Origin: CBDCFV01 sp963664625
GTDB lineage: Bacteria > Chloroflexota > Dehalococcoidia > Lucifugimonadales > UBA3495
Direction: 5' to 3'
Length of the DNA stretch: 64,000 nt
Assembly (NCBI GenBank): GCA_963664625.1
Contig: OY761541.1
Coordinates: forward strand, 186,001 to 250,000
Shown here: one piece after another, positions 25,764-34,778 of the stretch
How the letters are laid out: each line of letters opens with the position of its first letter
How positions within the stretch are numbered: position 1 is the stretch's first letter
Notes under the pieces: model-generated
Told to the model about the DNA's origin: nothing
Database searches by the model: none
What the model saw: the letters and a program-made list of their open reading frames with translations, nothing else
Position numbers and translations under genes: made by a program

Positions 25764-25963
25764 GAAAGATTTGACGAGGCTCCCCTGCTGCCACGTGGAC
25801 ATTGCACGGTCAGGGGGCGCTTTGATTCCGCTTAATTCGGGTCCATTGGAGCAAGGCAGTCACCGGAAAAGTTGGCTATATTGTCCATTAGCGGGACCGT
25901 TTTCTGACAATCATGGGTCAAACCCCGAGTTGCAATTAACATAAGTCCCAGCTTGGTGATTTG

Positions 25964-26989
25964 ATGAAAAGCCTTACAACGCCTTGGCTTTACGGATGCT
26001 TCCTGGCTACCCTTTTGTTGTTTCTCGCTACGGGTTGCTTCTCCCCTTCTTCGCCCCAACAACTCGTTTTCGTGTCGATGGCCGACGGCGACCCGGAAAT
26101 TGTGTTGCTGGACATAGAGACGGAAGAGTCCGTAACCCTGACCCGAAATGACGCTGCCGACATTGAACCGCAGTTATCTCCTGACGGTAAGCTGGTGGTG
26201 TTTCAGTCGGATGAGTCGGGAAACATGGACATAAGCCTGGCGAACCCCGATAAGGAGACCGTCGTGAGGTTGACCAAAGAAGCCAGCGACGAGACCTCTC
26301 CCAGGTGGTCTCCCGACGGGACACAAATAGCCTTCGTGTCCGACCGGGACGGCAACAAGGAAATCTATTCGATGGACGCCGACGGACTGAACGTGACTCG
26401 GGTCACGTCCAATGAAACCGCGGACGAGTTGGGAGACTGGTCGCCGGACGGAGTCTGGCTGGCGTTCTCCAGCAACGGTGACGAAGCTGAACAGGGCCTG
26501 TGGCTGCGCAATCCCGACGGCGTGAACCTGGTGCGGCTTACCTCGGGCCAGGACCGGGACCCGGTGTGGTCCCGCAACGGCGACCATATCGCTTTTGTAC
26601 GAGGAGAGGGCGACGCCCAGGACGTCTATATAATCAGCAAATCGAAGGACGGGACCTGGCACGACGAGTTAGAGCTTACCCGAGTCACACAGAACAACGT
26701 GGTAGACAAGGACCCCGCTTGGGACCCCAATGGCAAGTCCATCGTCCTGGTGTCTGCCAGGGACGGGAACTCAGAGATTTACGCCATAAAATTCAAGGGC
26801 CAGGAGGTACGGAGGTTGACCAACAATACCACTGAAGACCTGATGCCGGACTGGGACCCCCGAAGCCAGCATATCGCCTTCGTGTCAAGGCTGCACGGCA
26901 AGGGTGAAATCATCATAATGAAGCCCGACGGAGCCGAACAACGCCGATTGACCAATAACGACGTGGAGGACTGGTCACCCCGGTGGTGA
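25964..26989 (+). CDS. TolB-like beta-propeller lipoprotein (PD40 repeats)
   Basis: 341 residues. The N-terminal hydrophobic signal ends in a lipobox LATGC (cysteine at about residue 25), so it is an exported lipoprotein. Six PD40/WD40-like TolB repeats follow, each with an SPDG- or DPNG-type turn (PQLSPDGKLVVFQSDESG, PRWSPDGTQIAFVSDRDG, GDWSPDGVWLAFSS and so on). The series ends with DVEDWSPRW. In a monoderm cell it would face outward, possibly binding peptides or polysaccharide. There is no enzymatic motif. I take the ATG at 25964; a TTG sits directly before it. Confidence 0.88.
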   Translation: MKSLTTPWLYGCFLATLLLFLATGCFSPSSPQQLVFVSMADGDPEIVLLDIETEESVTLTRNDAADIEPQLSPDGKLVVFQSDESGNMDISLANPDKETVVRLTKEASDETSPRWSPDGTQIAFVSDRDGNKEIYSMDADGLNVTRVTSNETADELGDWSPDGVWLAFSSNGDEAEQGLWLRNPDGVNLVRLTSGQDRDPVWSRNGDHIAFVRGEGDAQDVYIISKSKDGTWHDELELTRVTQNNVVDKDPAWDPNGKSIVLVSARDGNSEIYAIKFKGQEVRRLTNNTTEDLMPDWDPRSQHIAFVSRLHGKGEIIIMKPDGAEQRRLTNNDVEDWSPRW

Positions 26990-27052
26990 TCTTAACTCGA
27001 TACCGATATGCAATGCTCACCGTTCCCAACACAGGACCTTTCCATTCTCTCG

Positions 27053-27149
27053 TCATTCCCGCGCAGGCGGGAATCCATGTGGTCTTGCCACATGAAAGCT
27101 GCCATAGGCGACGGTGATATGGTTTCCCGCTTTCGCGGGAAAGACGGGA
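27053..27149. repeat. TTCCCGC palindromic repeat, copy C
   Basis: Outer hairpin TCATTCCCGC-GCAG-GCGGGAAT and a second hairpin TTTCCCGC-TTTC-GCGGGAAA-GACGGG, separated by unrelated bases (27079-27119). It has the same two modules as copies A and B but a different middle. It is part of the 336-bp gap 26990-27325, which holds repeats and no gene apart from the tRNA that follows. Confidence 0.75.
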
Positions 27150-27204
27150 CCCATATAATTCAAACCGGGAAAATGAAAAGTCCCTATTTCTAACACGCGA
27201 CCTC

Positions 27205-27233
27205 TTGACCATTGGAGATACCGACGGCAGAAT
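27205..27233 (+). promoter_or_regulatory. Possible promoter for tRNA-Gln
   Basis: TTGACC, 17-bp spacer, CAGAAT. It lies 93 bp before the tRNA, with a repeat element between. The -10 is poor. Confidence 0.35.
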
Positions 27234-27279
27234 AGAATAAGGTTGGGGACGCCGGTTACAGCCTTCCAACCTCCTTCCC

Positions 27280-27322
27280 CCATCTTTCCCGCGCAGGCGG
27301 GAAACCCGCGTCGGGGGCAGGC
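27280..27322. repeat. TTCCCGC repeat, partial copy D abutting tRNA-Gln
   Basis: CTTCCCCCATCTTTCCCGC-GCAG-GCGGGAAA...GGGGGCAGGC, matching the inverse orientation of copy A. It ends three bases before the first base of the tRNA. Confidence 0.65.
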
Positions 27323-27325
27323 AAT

Positions 27326-27399
27326 TGCCCGGTGGTGTAGCGGCAGCACGTCAGCCTTTGGAGCTGAAAGCCCTGGTTCGAACCCAGGCCGGGTAGCCA
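27326..27399 (+). tRNA. tRNA-Gln (anticodon TTG)
   Basis: 74 nt with encoded CCA. Acceptor stem TGCCCGG/CCGGGTA, discriminator G. The five-pair anticodon stem TCAGC/GCTGA encloses the loop CTTTGGA, whose positions 34-36 are TTG. T arm CCTGG-TTCGAAC-CCAGG. The D arm has GTG/CAC with GCGGCAG in the loop. Confidence 0.95.
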
Positions 27400-27505
27400 A
27401 TCATCCTCCTGTCTGACCGCAAAAGCCCCGCTCGTTACTGAAGACCAACACGAACCACCTACATGCGGTGCTCGTCGTATGACTTCCACACTCAGGGTGT
27501 TCAAT

Positions 27506-27534
27506 TTGACCACCGCCCTTGCGACGGGTATATT
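27506..27534 (+). promoter_or_regulatory. Promoter of the sugar nucleotidyltransferase operon
   Basis: TTGACC, 17-bp spacer, TATATT, 57 bp before the GTG start. Probably drives 27591 through 31947. Confidence 0.75.
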
Positions 27535-27590
27535 ATCGTGCAACCAAACGCGGGCCGCAGGGTGAAAGTCATCTCCAAGGACCTTCATCG

Positions 27591-28292
27591 GTGTATGCGC
27601 TAATCTTGGCAGGCGGCAAGGGCGAGCGTCTCCGACCCTTGACCGACACCATGCCCAAACCGATGGTTCCCGTCAGCGGCAAACCCATTCTTCTGCATCA
27701 AGTCGAGTGGCTTCGGAAAGCTGGCGTCACCGACGTGGTCTTCCTGGCAGGTTACCTGTGGGAGTCGATACGGGACTTCTTTGGCGATGGCAGGGGGTAC
27801 GGCATCCACGCTCATTACAGCATTGAGGACACCCCCCTGGGCCGGGGCGGGGCCATCAAGCTGGGCTTTTCATCCGTGCCCGAATCCGAAGATACCGTAG
27901 CTGTTCTCAATGGCGACATTATTACCGATGAGCCCTTCTCGGCCTTGCAGGACCGTCATCGAGAGAAAAGGGCCGACAACCCCTCCTATGCCGCTACTCT
28001 CATGGTGACGCCTTTTGTAAGCCCCTATGGGCTGGTGGACACCGACTCGCGGGATGAAGTGACCGGTTTTCGAGAAAAGGCCGCTTTGCCTTATTGGATC
28101 AACGCCGGGGTCTACCTGTTTGAACGGAGCATCGAACCGGAACTGCCGGGCTTGGGTGACCACGAAACGGAGACTTTTCCAAGGCTTGCCCAACAGGGAA
28201 GGATATCCGCAGTAAAGACCGAAGCGTTCTGGCGTAGCGTAGACTCTTTCAAAGACTTGCGAGAGGTAGAGGAGCACCTGGGCTCCAGATGA
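27591..28292 (+). CDS. NDP-sugar (mannose-1-phosphate guanylyltransferase-like) nucleotidyltransferase
   Basis: 233 residues, a nucleotidyltransferase domain only. It has the signature ALILAGGKGERLRPLTDTMPKPMVPV, metal-binding NGDIITDEPF, and EKAALPYWINAGVYLFE. It makes an NDP-sugar from a sugar-1-phosphate. The shortened form resembles the HddC/RmlA-like group without the C-terminal left-handed helix. GTG start with AAGGA nine bases upstream. It probably supplies activated sugar for envelope glycans, perhaps the glycosylation system at 1-8.7 kb. Confidence 0.9.
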   Translation: MYALILAGGKGERLRPLTDTMPKPMVPVSGKPILLHQVEWLRKAGVTDVVFLAGYLWESIRDFFGDGRGYGIHAHYSIEDTPLGRGGAIKLGFSSVPESEDTVAVLNGDIITDEPFSALQDRHREKRADNPSYAATLMVTPFVSPYGLVDTDSRDEVTGFREKAALPYWINAGVYLFERSIEPELPGLGDHETETFPRLAQQGRISAVKTEAFWRSVDSFKDLREVEEHLGSR

Positions 28293-28332
28293 CCGCCGCA
28301 TCGTTTAACCGGGTTGTAACTTGGCGGAGGCT

Positions 28333-29301
28333 ATGACGCAGCAAAATGCCGCCGCCTTGGCGGTTGCCAACGAGGTTGCCCCGGTAGCCACTAGGATTAA
28401 AGACAACGTCGAAAAAGTGCTGGTGGGAAAGGGCGGCGTAATAGAACTGACTTTGGCAGCCCTGCTCAGCGGCGGCCACATCCTGATCGACGATGTGCCG
28501 GGCATAGGCAAAACGACGCTGGCCAGAAGCCTGGCAAGTTCCCTCGACTGTTCCTTCAAGAGAATCCAGTTCACCACCGATCTGATGCCGTCCGACATCA
28601 CCGGCATCAACTACTACAACCAGAAGAGCGGCGAATTCGAGTTCCGCGCCGGGCCGATTATCGCGCAGGTAGTCCTGGCCGACGAGATCAACCGCGCCAC
28701 ACCACGGACCCAGTCCGCCTTGCTGGAAGCGATGGCCGAACACCAGTTGACCGTGGACGGCGCTACCATCCCTTTGCCGTCCCCGTTCCTGGTTATCGCC
28801 ACCCAAAACCCCATTGAGTTGGAAGGCACCTTTCCGCTGCCGGAAGCCCAGTTGGACCGGTTCATGCTCCGTTTGCGTCTGGGATACCCCCTGGAAGCGG
28901 AAGAGGAGGCGATGCTGTCCCGATTTGAGACGGCAGACCCATTATCTACTCTCATCCCGGTAGCGGGAGAGGCTGACGTCATCGGCTTTCAACAGCGTAT
29001 CAGGGAGATTCGCTTCGACCCTGTGTTGCGCAACTACTTGGTCAGGTTGGTCCAAGCCACCCGGTGCCACGCTGATGTGGAGTTGGGCGCCAGTCCCCGG
29101 GCCAGCATCGGCCTCTACCGGTGCAGCCAAGCTTTGGCGGCCATTCGAGGGCGGGACTACGTAATCCCCGACGACGTCAAGGGCTTGGCGCCCTTCGCTC
29201 TGGCCCATCGTATCATCATCCGACCTCAAGCCCGCTTGCGGGAAAGAGACGCGGATGCCGTCATAGAGGACATCCTGGCCCAAGTGCCGGTCCCGGTCTA
29301 A
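28333..29301 (+). CDS. MoxR-family AAA+ ATPase
   Basis: 322 residues. Walker A DDVPGIGKTTLA, Walker B VVLADEINRATPRTQSALLEAM, sensor 1 IATQNPIELEGTFPLPEAQLDRF, and a C-terminal lid with GASPRASIGLYR. MoxR ATPases act as chaperones with DUF58 and VWA proteins, and the next gene is DUF58. GGAGG is only two bases before the ATG at 28333; a TTG at 28321 is the alternative. Confidence 0.95.
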   Translation: MTQQNAAALAVANEVAPVATRIKDNVEKVLVGKGGVIELTLAALLSGGHILIDDVPGIGKTTLARSLASSLDCSFKRIQFTTDLMPSDITGINYYNQKSGEFEFRAGPIIAQVVLADEINRATPRTQSALLEAMAEHQLTVDGATIPLPSPFLVIATQNPIELEGTFPLPEAQLDRFMLRLRLGYPLEAEEEAMLSRFETADPLSTLIPVAGEADVIGFQQRIREIRFDPVLRNYLVRLVQATRCHADVELGASPRASIGLYRCSQALAAIRGRDYVIPDDVKGLAPFALAHRIIIRPQARLRERDADAVIEDILAQVPVPV

Positions 29302-29318
29302 GGGGGAACTTCTTCCCC

Positions 29319-30542
29319 ATGCTCAACGAGCTTTGGCTGTTGGCGAGCGTCGTCCTGTTGTTCATAGGCCTTGTCGCCAGCCAGGGCCTGTTATTGGTCG
29401 TTGGCGCCCTATCGGCCATCGTGGCGTTGGTGGCCAAGTATTGGCATCGCTTCGCCTTCAGGCGCGTCTTCCACTCCCGGTCCCTTTCCAACCAGCGGGC
29501 CTTCATCGGCGATTCCCTGGAGTACACCATCACGTTGTCCAACGAAAAACCTTTGCCGCTGCTGTGGGTTGACATTCAGGACACGTTCCCCAATGGCTTG
29601 GAGTTGCGCGGCGCAGTCATGCGGACCAGCTCCAACGAGTTGGCCAAGCAACACTGCATCACAACCTCGCTGTTGCCTTACCAGCGGGTTTCCTGGAAGT
29701 ACAAATTGGGATGCGTAGCACGAGGTTATCACCGTATCGGCCCAGCCCAGTTGCGAGGCGGGGATATTTTCGGGTTTACTTCGGCGGAAGCCCAATTCAC
29801 CGACGTGAATCACATAATGGTGTATCCAAGAGTGGTTGACTTGGGCCAGTTGGTGTTGCCGGAAGACCATCCGTTGGGCGAGAACAAGGGTTGGATGGCG
29901 GTATCGCATGACACAAGCCGTTTTCTACGTCAAAGAGACTACAGCCCCACCGACCCGATGAAGCACATCGACTGGAAAGCAACGGCCCGGCGGCTCAGGT
30001 TGCAGACCAAGGTTTACGACCCGGTGTTGTCGCTGACCGTCCTGATTACTTTGAACGCTACAACCAATGAGCACGCTTGGCAGGGCAGCAACCTGCGTTA
30101 CTTCGAGCGGGCGGTCACCGCGGCGGCGTCCGTGGCAAACTACGCATCCGAGCGCGGCTACACCTTCGGCTTGGTCAGCAACGCCGTGGCAGCCTATTCC
30201 GGCAGGTGGTTGAGTGTGCCTATAGGAAGATCAGCCGCCCAACTTCCCCGCGTATTGGAATCTCTCGCAATGGCCGCTCCCTACGTCGTGACTCAAGTGA
30301 CTGAAGTGCTCCGGAATGAACGGGCTTCGTTGCCGCCCGGCGCTACTGTCGTGATCGTCTCCTCGATTTTGAACCAAGCGTTGGCGGACGAAATAGCCCA
30401 AATCAAGCAGGACGGCTATTACGTCAGGGTTATGTATACCGGTGATTCTCCTCCTACGGCCGAGGTACCGGGAGTAACCGTCCTGAGAATCGGCAAGGCC
30501 CTGGAGCCTTTGGACCAGCATGAGTCAATATTCGCGGACTAG
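29319..30542 (+). CDS. DUF58 membrane protein
   Basis: 407 residues. Two N-terminal helices, then an immunoglobulin-like stretch, then the DUF58 core with the signature FLRQRDYSPTDPMKHIDWKA, followed by a VWA-like region. It begins 17 bp after the moxR stop. DUF58 proteins are partners of MoxR, and the set often contains a transglutaminase or DUF4129 protein. Expected location is the cytoplasmic membrane. No catalytic activity is known. Confidence 0.92.
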   Translation: MLNELWLLASVVLLFIGLVASQGLLLVVGALSAIVALVAKYWHRFAFRRVFHSRSLSNQRAFIGDSLEYTITLSNEKPLPLLWVDIQDTFPNGLELRGAVMRTSSNELAKQHCITTSLLPYQRVSWKYKLGCVARGYHRIGPAQLRGGDIFGFTSAEAQFTDVNHIMVYPRVVDLGQLVLPEDHPLGENKGWMAVSHDTSRFLRQRDYSPTDPMKHIDWKATARRLRLQTKVYDPVLSLTVLITLNATTNEHAWQGSNLRYFERAVTAAASVANYASERGYTFGLVSNAVAAYSGRWLSVPIGRSAAQLPRVLESLAMAAPYVVTQVTEVLRNERASLPPGATVVIVSSILNQALADEIAQIKQDGYYVRVMYTGDSPPTAEVPGVTVLRIGKALEPLDQHESIFAD

Positions 30543-31947
30543 CGCGATCATAGCGGTCGTCCTGTTCCTGGAAAGTTGCGCTTTTTACTTGGTATTCAAG
30601 ATTGTAAGCGTCGGTCTTGACCAGGACGCTGCGGCCTTGCCTTTCTGGCTGGTCCTGGTCGCCGTCTTCTGGGCTTTCTTGCTCTCCCACTATGTGCAGA
30701 CCTTCAAGTTTTCCCCCAATCTGCGCGGGGTCGCCGGGTTGGGTATATCCTTCGTTTCGCTATTGGGCTTATCTCACTTGAAAACCGGGTTCGGACTTGT
30801 GCCGGTAGGCGCGTTCCTTGGTGCGGACCTGAGCATAGTTTTCTACCAAGTCTTCATATTCGGTTTTCTGGTGCTCCTGTGGTGGCGGGGCAGCACCATC
30901 GCCCAGGACGACGTAACGCTTGACGTTGTTCGCAGTTCCTTCCAGTGGGGCCTGATTGTGATGTTTGCCGCTGTTCTGTTGGACAGCGTGAGCAACGTTG
31001 ATATCGTCAATGGATTCCTGATACTGGGGTTCTTCGGGGTTGGCTTGGCGGGCCTGTCGCTGGCGCGTTTCTCAGCAGAGGCAGGCGGCTATCACACCAT
31101 GTCTTTGAACTGGTGGTTCTCCATCATCGCGTGTGTATCGGTCGTACTGGTGCTGGGACTGTTCATAAGCGCAGCCGGACTGGGCGGGTTGGACGACGTC
31201 ACCAGGGCGGTCCTGAAGGTAATCGGCGCCATAGGCCTTTGGGTAATCAAGCCGGTCCTCATTGGGCTTGGCTACTTGGCGGGGTTGCTGGTCGCCATAG
31301 GCAACTGGATTTCAAGCGCCTTCGGGGGAGGCGACCTGAGCGGGTTGGAAAGGGCGCAAGAGCAGATCCGCCAGTTCCATGAAAACCTGAGAAACGAGAC
31401 CGGGGAAAGCAAGGTGCCCGAGGCGCTGGTCACAGCACTCAAGTGGACGGGGTTTTTCCTGGCCGTGTCTGTGTCGGGGTGGTTGGTGTATCGCGTGTAC
31501 CGGTTCCGCCGCCGTTTCCGTGGAGCATCGGAGGTGGAGGAGACACGCGAGAACCTGTTGAGCTGGTCCCAAGCCAACAAGGACCTCACATCATTGTTAC
31601 AGTCCTGGTGGGACCGGTTGGGAAGAAAGGGAGGGGCGGGGTCCAAGTCCCACCCGGCCCCCAGCAATCCCCGCGAGTACTATCACGCGATGCTGGACCT
31701 TTCGGCTGAGACGGGACGTCCAAGGGAAGAATGGCAGACCCCAAAGGAACATCAAGGCACGCTGTCGGGACTGATGCCCACGGACCCGGTGGACCGGATC
31801 GTGGACGGATTTCAGTCTGCGTACTACGGCGGGGTTGAGACGGAGGATGCGCGGGCCGAGCAGATGCGCAACGACTGGACAGCCATCAACCGCTACGTCG
31901 ATGAACAGAGCAGGATACTGGCCGAAGAAGAGAAGACCGACAGCTAA
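30520..31947 (+). CDS. Polytopic membrane protein with C-terminal DUF4129-like domain
   Basis: 475 residues. About eight N-terminal helices, a further helix near residue 310 (GFFLAVSVSGWLVYRVY), then a cytoplasmic DUF4129-like tail (REYYHAMLDLSAETGRPREEW, TPKEH, VDRIVDGFQSAYYGG). No transglutaminase triad is visible between them, although DUF4129 is usually fused to one. It overlaps the DUF58 gene by 23 bases. The third member of a MoxR-DUF58-DUF4129 cassette. Confidence 0.85.
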   Translation: MSQYSRTSAIIAVVLFLESCAFYLVFKIVSVGLDQDAAALPFWLVLVAVFWAFLLSHYVQTFKFSPNLRGVAGLGISFVSLLGLSHLKTGFGLVPVGAFLGADLSIVFYQVFIFGFLVLLWWRGSTIAQDDVTLDVVRSSFQWGLIVMFAAVLLDSVSNVDIVNGFLILGFFGVGLAGLSLARFSAEAGGYHTMSLNWWFSIIACVSVVLVLGLFISAAGLGGLDDVTRAVLKVIGAIGLWVIKPVLIGLGYLAGLLVAIGNWISSAFGGGDLSGLERAQEQIRQFHENLRNETGESKVPEALVTALKWTGFFLAVSVSGWLVYRVYRFRRRFRGASEVEETRENLLSWSQANKDLTSLLQSWWDRLGRKGGAGSKSHPAPSNPREYYHAMLDLSAETGRPREEWQTPKEHQGTLSGLMPTDPVDRIVDGFQSAYYGGVETEDARAEQMRNDWTAINRYVDEQSRILAEEEKTDS

Positions 31948-32798
31948 CGGAACTGGGGGATAACCTCGTTGGCGATCCCTTCGGCAAGACTGTTGATGAG
32001 TAACGTATCTCCGGTGCCGATGGCAAGCACTACATGCTCCACCCCGGCGGTCTGGTAGGCCGCCAGCGTGGCGGATAGTTGACCCAAGTCGCCTGAGAGG
32101 TCGACGTCCACCCGGACGGACATGGTCAAGGACGCCGGGTTTCTTCCCGCTGCGGCGGCCTGCTCCCGTATTTCCCTCGCTCCCAAGCTGAAGTCCTCCG
32201 GGGAAATGCCGGAGGGATGCCATCCATCCCCATCCTGTGCTGCTCGTCTCAACGCCGCGGGACTGGAGCCGCCGATCCAAAACGGGATGTGGGGCGTTTG
32301 CTTGGGTTTTGGGGTGAAAATAGTCTCTTCGATGTTCCAGCGGCTGCTCTTGAAACTGGGGCGGGCGCTGGTCCAAAGCTCTTTCATAATGGCGATGCTT
32401 TCGTCGGTGAGCGTACCCCGGGAACGCAACGGAATGCCCAGCAACTCGAACTCCTCCGTGGTTGCGCCGGCCCCCACCCCCAAGGTCAACCGGCCTCCTG
32501 AAATCTGGTCCAGAGTCGCCGCGTACTTTGCCAGTTCCACCGGGTTGTGATAGGGCAGTACGAGGACGGACGTGCCCAACATGGGCCGTTTTGTGGTGGC
32601 AGCCAAGTAAGACAGGACCGACATTGGATGATAGTAGGGCTTGTCGTAAATCCGGCTTCTCACGTGGGCCACATTGAACAAGTGGTCCATAACCCACAAG
32701 GAGTCGAAACCAAGCTCCTCCGCCCTTGGCCCCATGTCCAGCACTTGCTGAGGATCTTCAACACCCCAGTTGTTGGGTATGGTTATGCCGAATTTCAT
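31944..32798 (-). CDS. Luciferase-like (LLM) F420/FMN-dependent oxidoreductase
   Basis: 284 residues, a TIM-barrel bacterial-luciferase-family enzyme. It has the typical N-terminus MKFGITIPNNWG, DSLWVMDHL, ATLDQISGGRLTLGVGAG and IPFWIGGSSPAALRRAA. The flavin cofactor (FMN or F420) cannot be decided from sequence. Start ATG at 32798 with GGAG six bases upstream, chosen over the TTG at 32810. Its stop overlaps that of the convergent DUF4129 gene by three bases. Confidence 0.93.
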   Translation of the reverse strand: MKFGITIPNNWGVEDPQQVLDMGPRAEELGFDSLWVMDHLFNVAHVRSRIYDKPYYHPMSVLSYLAATTKRPMLGTSVLVLPYHNPVELAKYAATLDQISGGRLTLGVGAGATTEEFELLGIPLRSRGTLTDESIAIMKELWTSARPSFKSSRWNIEETIFTPKPKQTPHIPFWIGGSSPAALRRAAQDGDGWHPSGISPEDFSLGAREIREQAAAAGRNPASLTMSVRVDVDLSGDLGQLSATLAAYQTAGVEHVVLAIGTGDTLLINSLAEGIANEVIPQFR

Positions 32799-32842
32799 AG
32801 TTTTCTCCAAAGTTGGCCTGCTACGGCGTGGCGTGGCCGTCG

Positions 32843-33316
32843 CTACCCCGTGTTGATGGCTTGTACCAATCGGGCAGTCTCAATAGCGGCGACCGCGGCA
32901 TTGCCGCCCATGTTTCCCGACTTGCCGCCGGCCCTGTTCAGCGCCTGGTCCATGTTCTCGGTGGTAAGCACCCCGAAAATCGTGGGCACGCCGGTCTCAA
33001 CGCTCACTTGACCTATCCCGCGGGACGCTTGACCGGCTACCATATCGTAGTGGCTCGTTTCGCCGCGTATCACAGCGCCAAGGCAGATGACCGTATCATA
33101 CCGCCCGGTTTTGGCCAGCGCCTTGGCCGCAACGGGCAACTCGAAGGAACCCGGCACCCACGACACACTTATATCGGGGTCATTGACCCCGTAGCGAGTC
33201 AGCGTGCCAACGGCCCCGGCGAGCAGTTGCGTCGTAACTATCTCATTGAATCGGGCTACAACTATCGCAACCCTTAGTCCGGCGCCGTTCAAATCTCCCG
33301 ATAGTTCTCTGGGCAA
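32843..33316 (-). CDS. ribH: 6,7-dimethyl-8-ribityllumazine synthase
   Basis: 157 residues. Penultimate step of riboflavin synthesis, condensing the pyrimidine with dihydroxybutanone phosphate. Motifs: VVARFNEIVTTQLLAGA, WVPGSFELPVAAKAL, LGAVIRGETSHYD, PTIFGVLTTENMDQALNRAGG. It starts with TTG after GGGAG. No other rib gene is nearby, so it stands alone here. Confidence 0.97.
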   Translation of the reverse strand: MPRELSGDLNGAGLRVAIVVARFNEIVTTQLLAGAVGTLTRYGVNDPDISVSWVPGSFELPVAAKALAKTGRYDTVICLGAVIRGETSHYDMVAGQASRGIGQVSVETGVPTIFGVLTTENMDQALNRAGGKSGNMGGNAAVAAIETARLVQAINTG

Positions 33317-33347
33317 GGTAATTTCTCCCGAACTGGACTGACTTGGT

Positions 33348-34052
33348 TTAAGCGCCTGGCGTCAAGTGACTGTCCCTGCGTACCCCTGCTTCCACCACCC
33401 TCTCTATAAACTGGACTTCAGTAACTGCGCCCGTAAACCGGATATGTTCATTTATCACGGTCAAGGGGACTGAACGAACTCCATAAGCCTGGCCCAACGC
33501 CGGGAACTCCTGTATCTCTATCACGTCGGACGATACCCGGGTACTTTCCAACGCAACAGCGTGGGCAAGGCGGGCCATTGCGGGACAGAAGGTGCAGGTG
33601 GGTGTTACGAATACTTGGATGTGAACGTCCTGGTTGAGCTGCCGCAGTTTCTTCCGGGTGTCCATAGCCAGAGGGCTGACGCCACGGGAAATTGTCTTGA
33701 TATCCTCCACTATGGTAGCCATTTCGTAACCCATGGGAGCCCCGTAAAACTTTACGCGGGCCGACCCGTCTGCGCTCAGCACGATGGCCGGGATTCTGGT
33801 TACCCCCTGTTCCTTCGCGACGTCGGGGTCCCCGTAGAAATCAACAGTCTCCAATTCAATCTTGGGCGTTAGTCCGGCCAATTCTTCCATTAACGATTCG
33901 GTCTGAGGGCAATAAGGACATTCCCTGCCCGGTATGGTCAGCAGGGATTGTCTCTGAGTGAACAAGCGGAGTTGGACTTGGCGTTTCAGGTCTTTCCGGA
34001 AGGTGCGCCTCAACCGGGTTCTGTCCTGCTCGGAAATCAGGGACTGTTGCAT
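33348..34052 (-). CDS. Protein disulfide oxidoreductase with two thioredoxin folds (PDO/glutaredoxin-like)
   Basis: 234 residues in two thioredoxin units, each with a CxxC: ECPYCPQTESLM in the first and TCTFCPAMARLA in the second. Both have cis-prolines (TRIPAIVL and RSVPLTVI). This is the PDO (TIGR02187-like) architecture best known from thermophiles and archaea. Cytoplasmic, no signal. I use the ATG at 34052 with AGGAG upstream; the frame is open to 34109. It adds to two predicted selenium-containing redox proteins elsewhere in the window. Confidence 0.88.
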   Translation of the reverse strand: MQQSLISEQDRTRLRRTFRKDLKRQVQLRLFTQRQSLLTIPGRECPYCPQTESLMEELAGLTPKIELETVDFYGDPDVAKEQGVTRIPAIVLSADGSARVKFYGAPMGYEMATIVEDIKTISRGVSPLAMDTRKKLRQLNQDVHIQVFVTPTCTFCPAMARLAHAVALESTRVSSDVIEIQEFPALGQAYGVRSVPLTVINEHIRFTGAVTEVQFIERVVEAGVRRDSHLTPGA

Positions 34053-34166
34053 AGCTGGCCCAACTCCTGCGGAAATTGCCCGGTGGAGCGATGGAACCCT
34101 GGAGTTCATCGCTGGGTCCGGGCACTGGCCGATTACAGGTCACCAGTGTACATGGCTGGGGAACGC

Positions 34167-34778
34167 TTATCCACCCTGACCAAGTTCCCGCCGGATTGTA
34201 AACATCCTCTGGAACAAAGTGAAGCAGGAAACGGCGGCTATGAGCACCAGCACCCAGATCATCTGGTTGATCAACAAGCCGATTCCGATCAGCACCACTC
34301 TTTCGGGACGGGTCATCAAACCGGCCCGGCTGAATACCCCCAATCCTTCGCCCCGGGCCCGAAGGTAGCTAACTCCTTGGGAGAAGATCAACGCCAGCAG
34401 CAACACAGTTATGAAGAGCAGCAATTGACGTTCACTGTAGTCGGCCCGCAGAGCATGTACGGCCAAGCCCACGAACAGGGCGGCCTCTCCCAACCGGTCA
34501 AACACCGAGTCCAGCAACGCGCCGAACGGGCTGGCTGTGCCGGTTAGACGGGCCAGCGCTCCGTCCATCAGGTCCAAGCCGCTGCCAACCAGGAACACTA
34601 TCCCGCCTATCCAAAGGTGGCCCCAAGCTACCAGCACCGCGGACACCACCGTAATCCCGAAGGCCAACAGGGTGATCGCGTTGGGGGTAAGCTTCAACGC
34701 ATGGAGAAAGCGGGCGCCCGGAAGTTCGACGTAATTGAGCAGCGCCGCCCTAAGCTGTTCTCTTCCCGGCACGGCCAT
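34167..34778 (-). CDS. CDP-alcohol phosphatidyltransferase, probably phosphatidylinositol phosphate synthase
   Basis: 203 residues, 5-6 helices. It has the CDP-alcohol phosphotransferase motif D-x2-D-G-x2-A-R-x8-G-x3-D-x3-D (LDLMDGALARLTG...FGALLDSVFDR). The neighbouring genes are a GT4 mannosyltransferase-like gene (29-bp overlap) and inositol-3-phosphate synthase. The acceptor is therefore probably inositol-1-phosphate, giving phosphatidylinositol phosphate, by analogy with mycobacterial PgsA1. Specificity is inferred from context, because the same family also makes PG and PS. Confidence 0.85.
   Translation of the reverse strand: MAVPGREQLRAALLNYVELPGARFLHALKLTPNAITLLAFGITVVSAVLVAWGHLWIGGIVFLVGSGLDLMDGALARLTGTASPFGALLDSVFDRLGEAALFVGLAVHALRADYSERQLLLFITVLLLALIFSQGVSYLRARGEGLGVFSRAGLMTRPERVVLIGIGLLINQMIWVLVLIAAVSCFTLFQRMFTIRRELGQGG

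Noticed and set aside
27053..27400. A 115-codon minus-strand frame beginning MATRPGFEPG
   Set aside because: It is the reverse translation of tRNA-Gln and the adjacent repeats, a common false gene.
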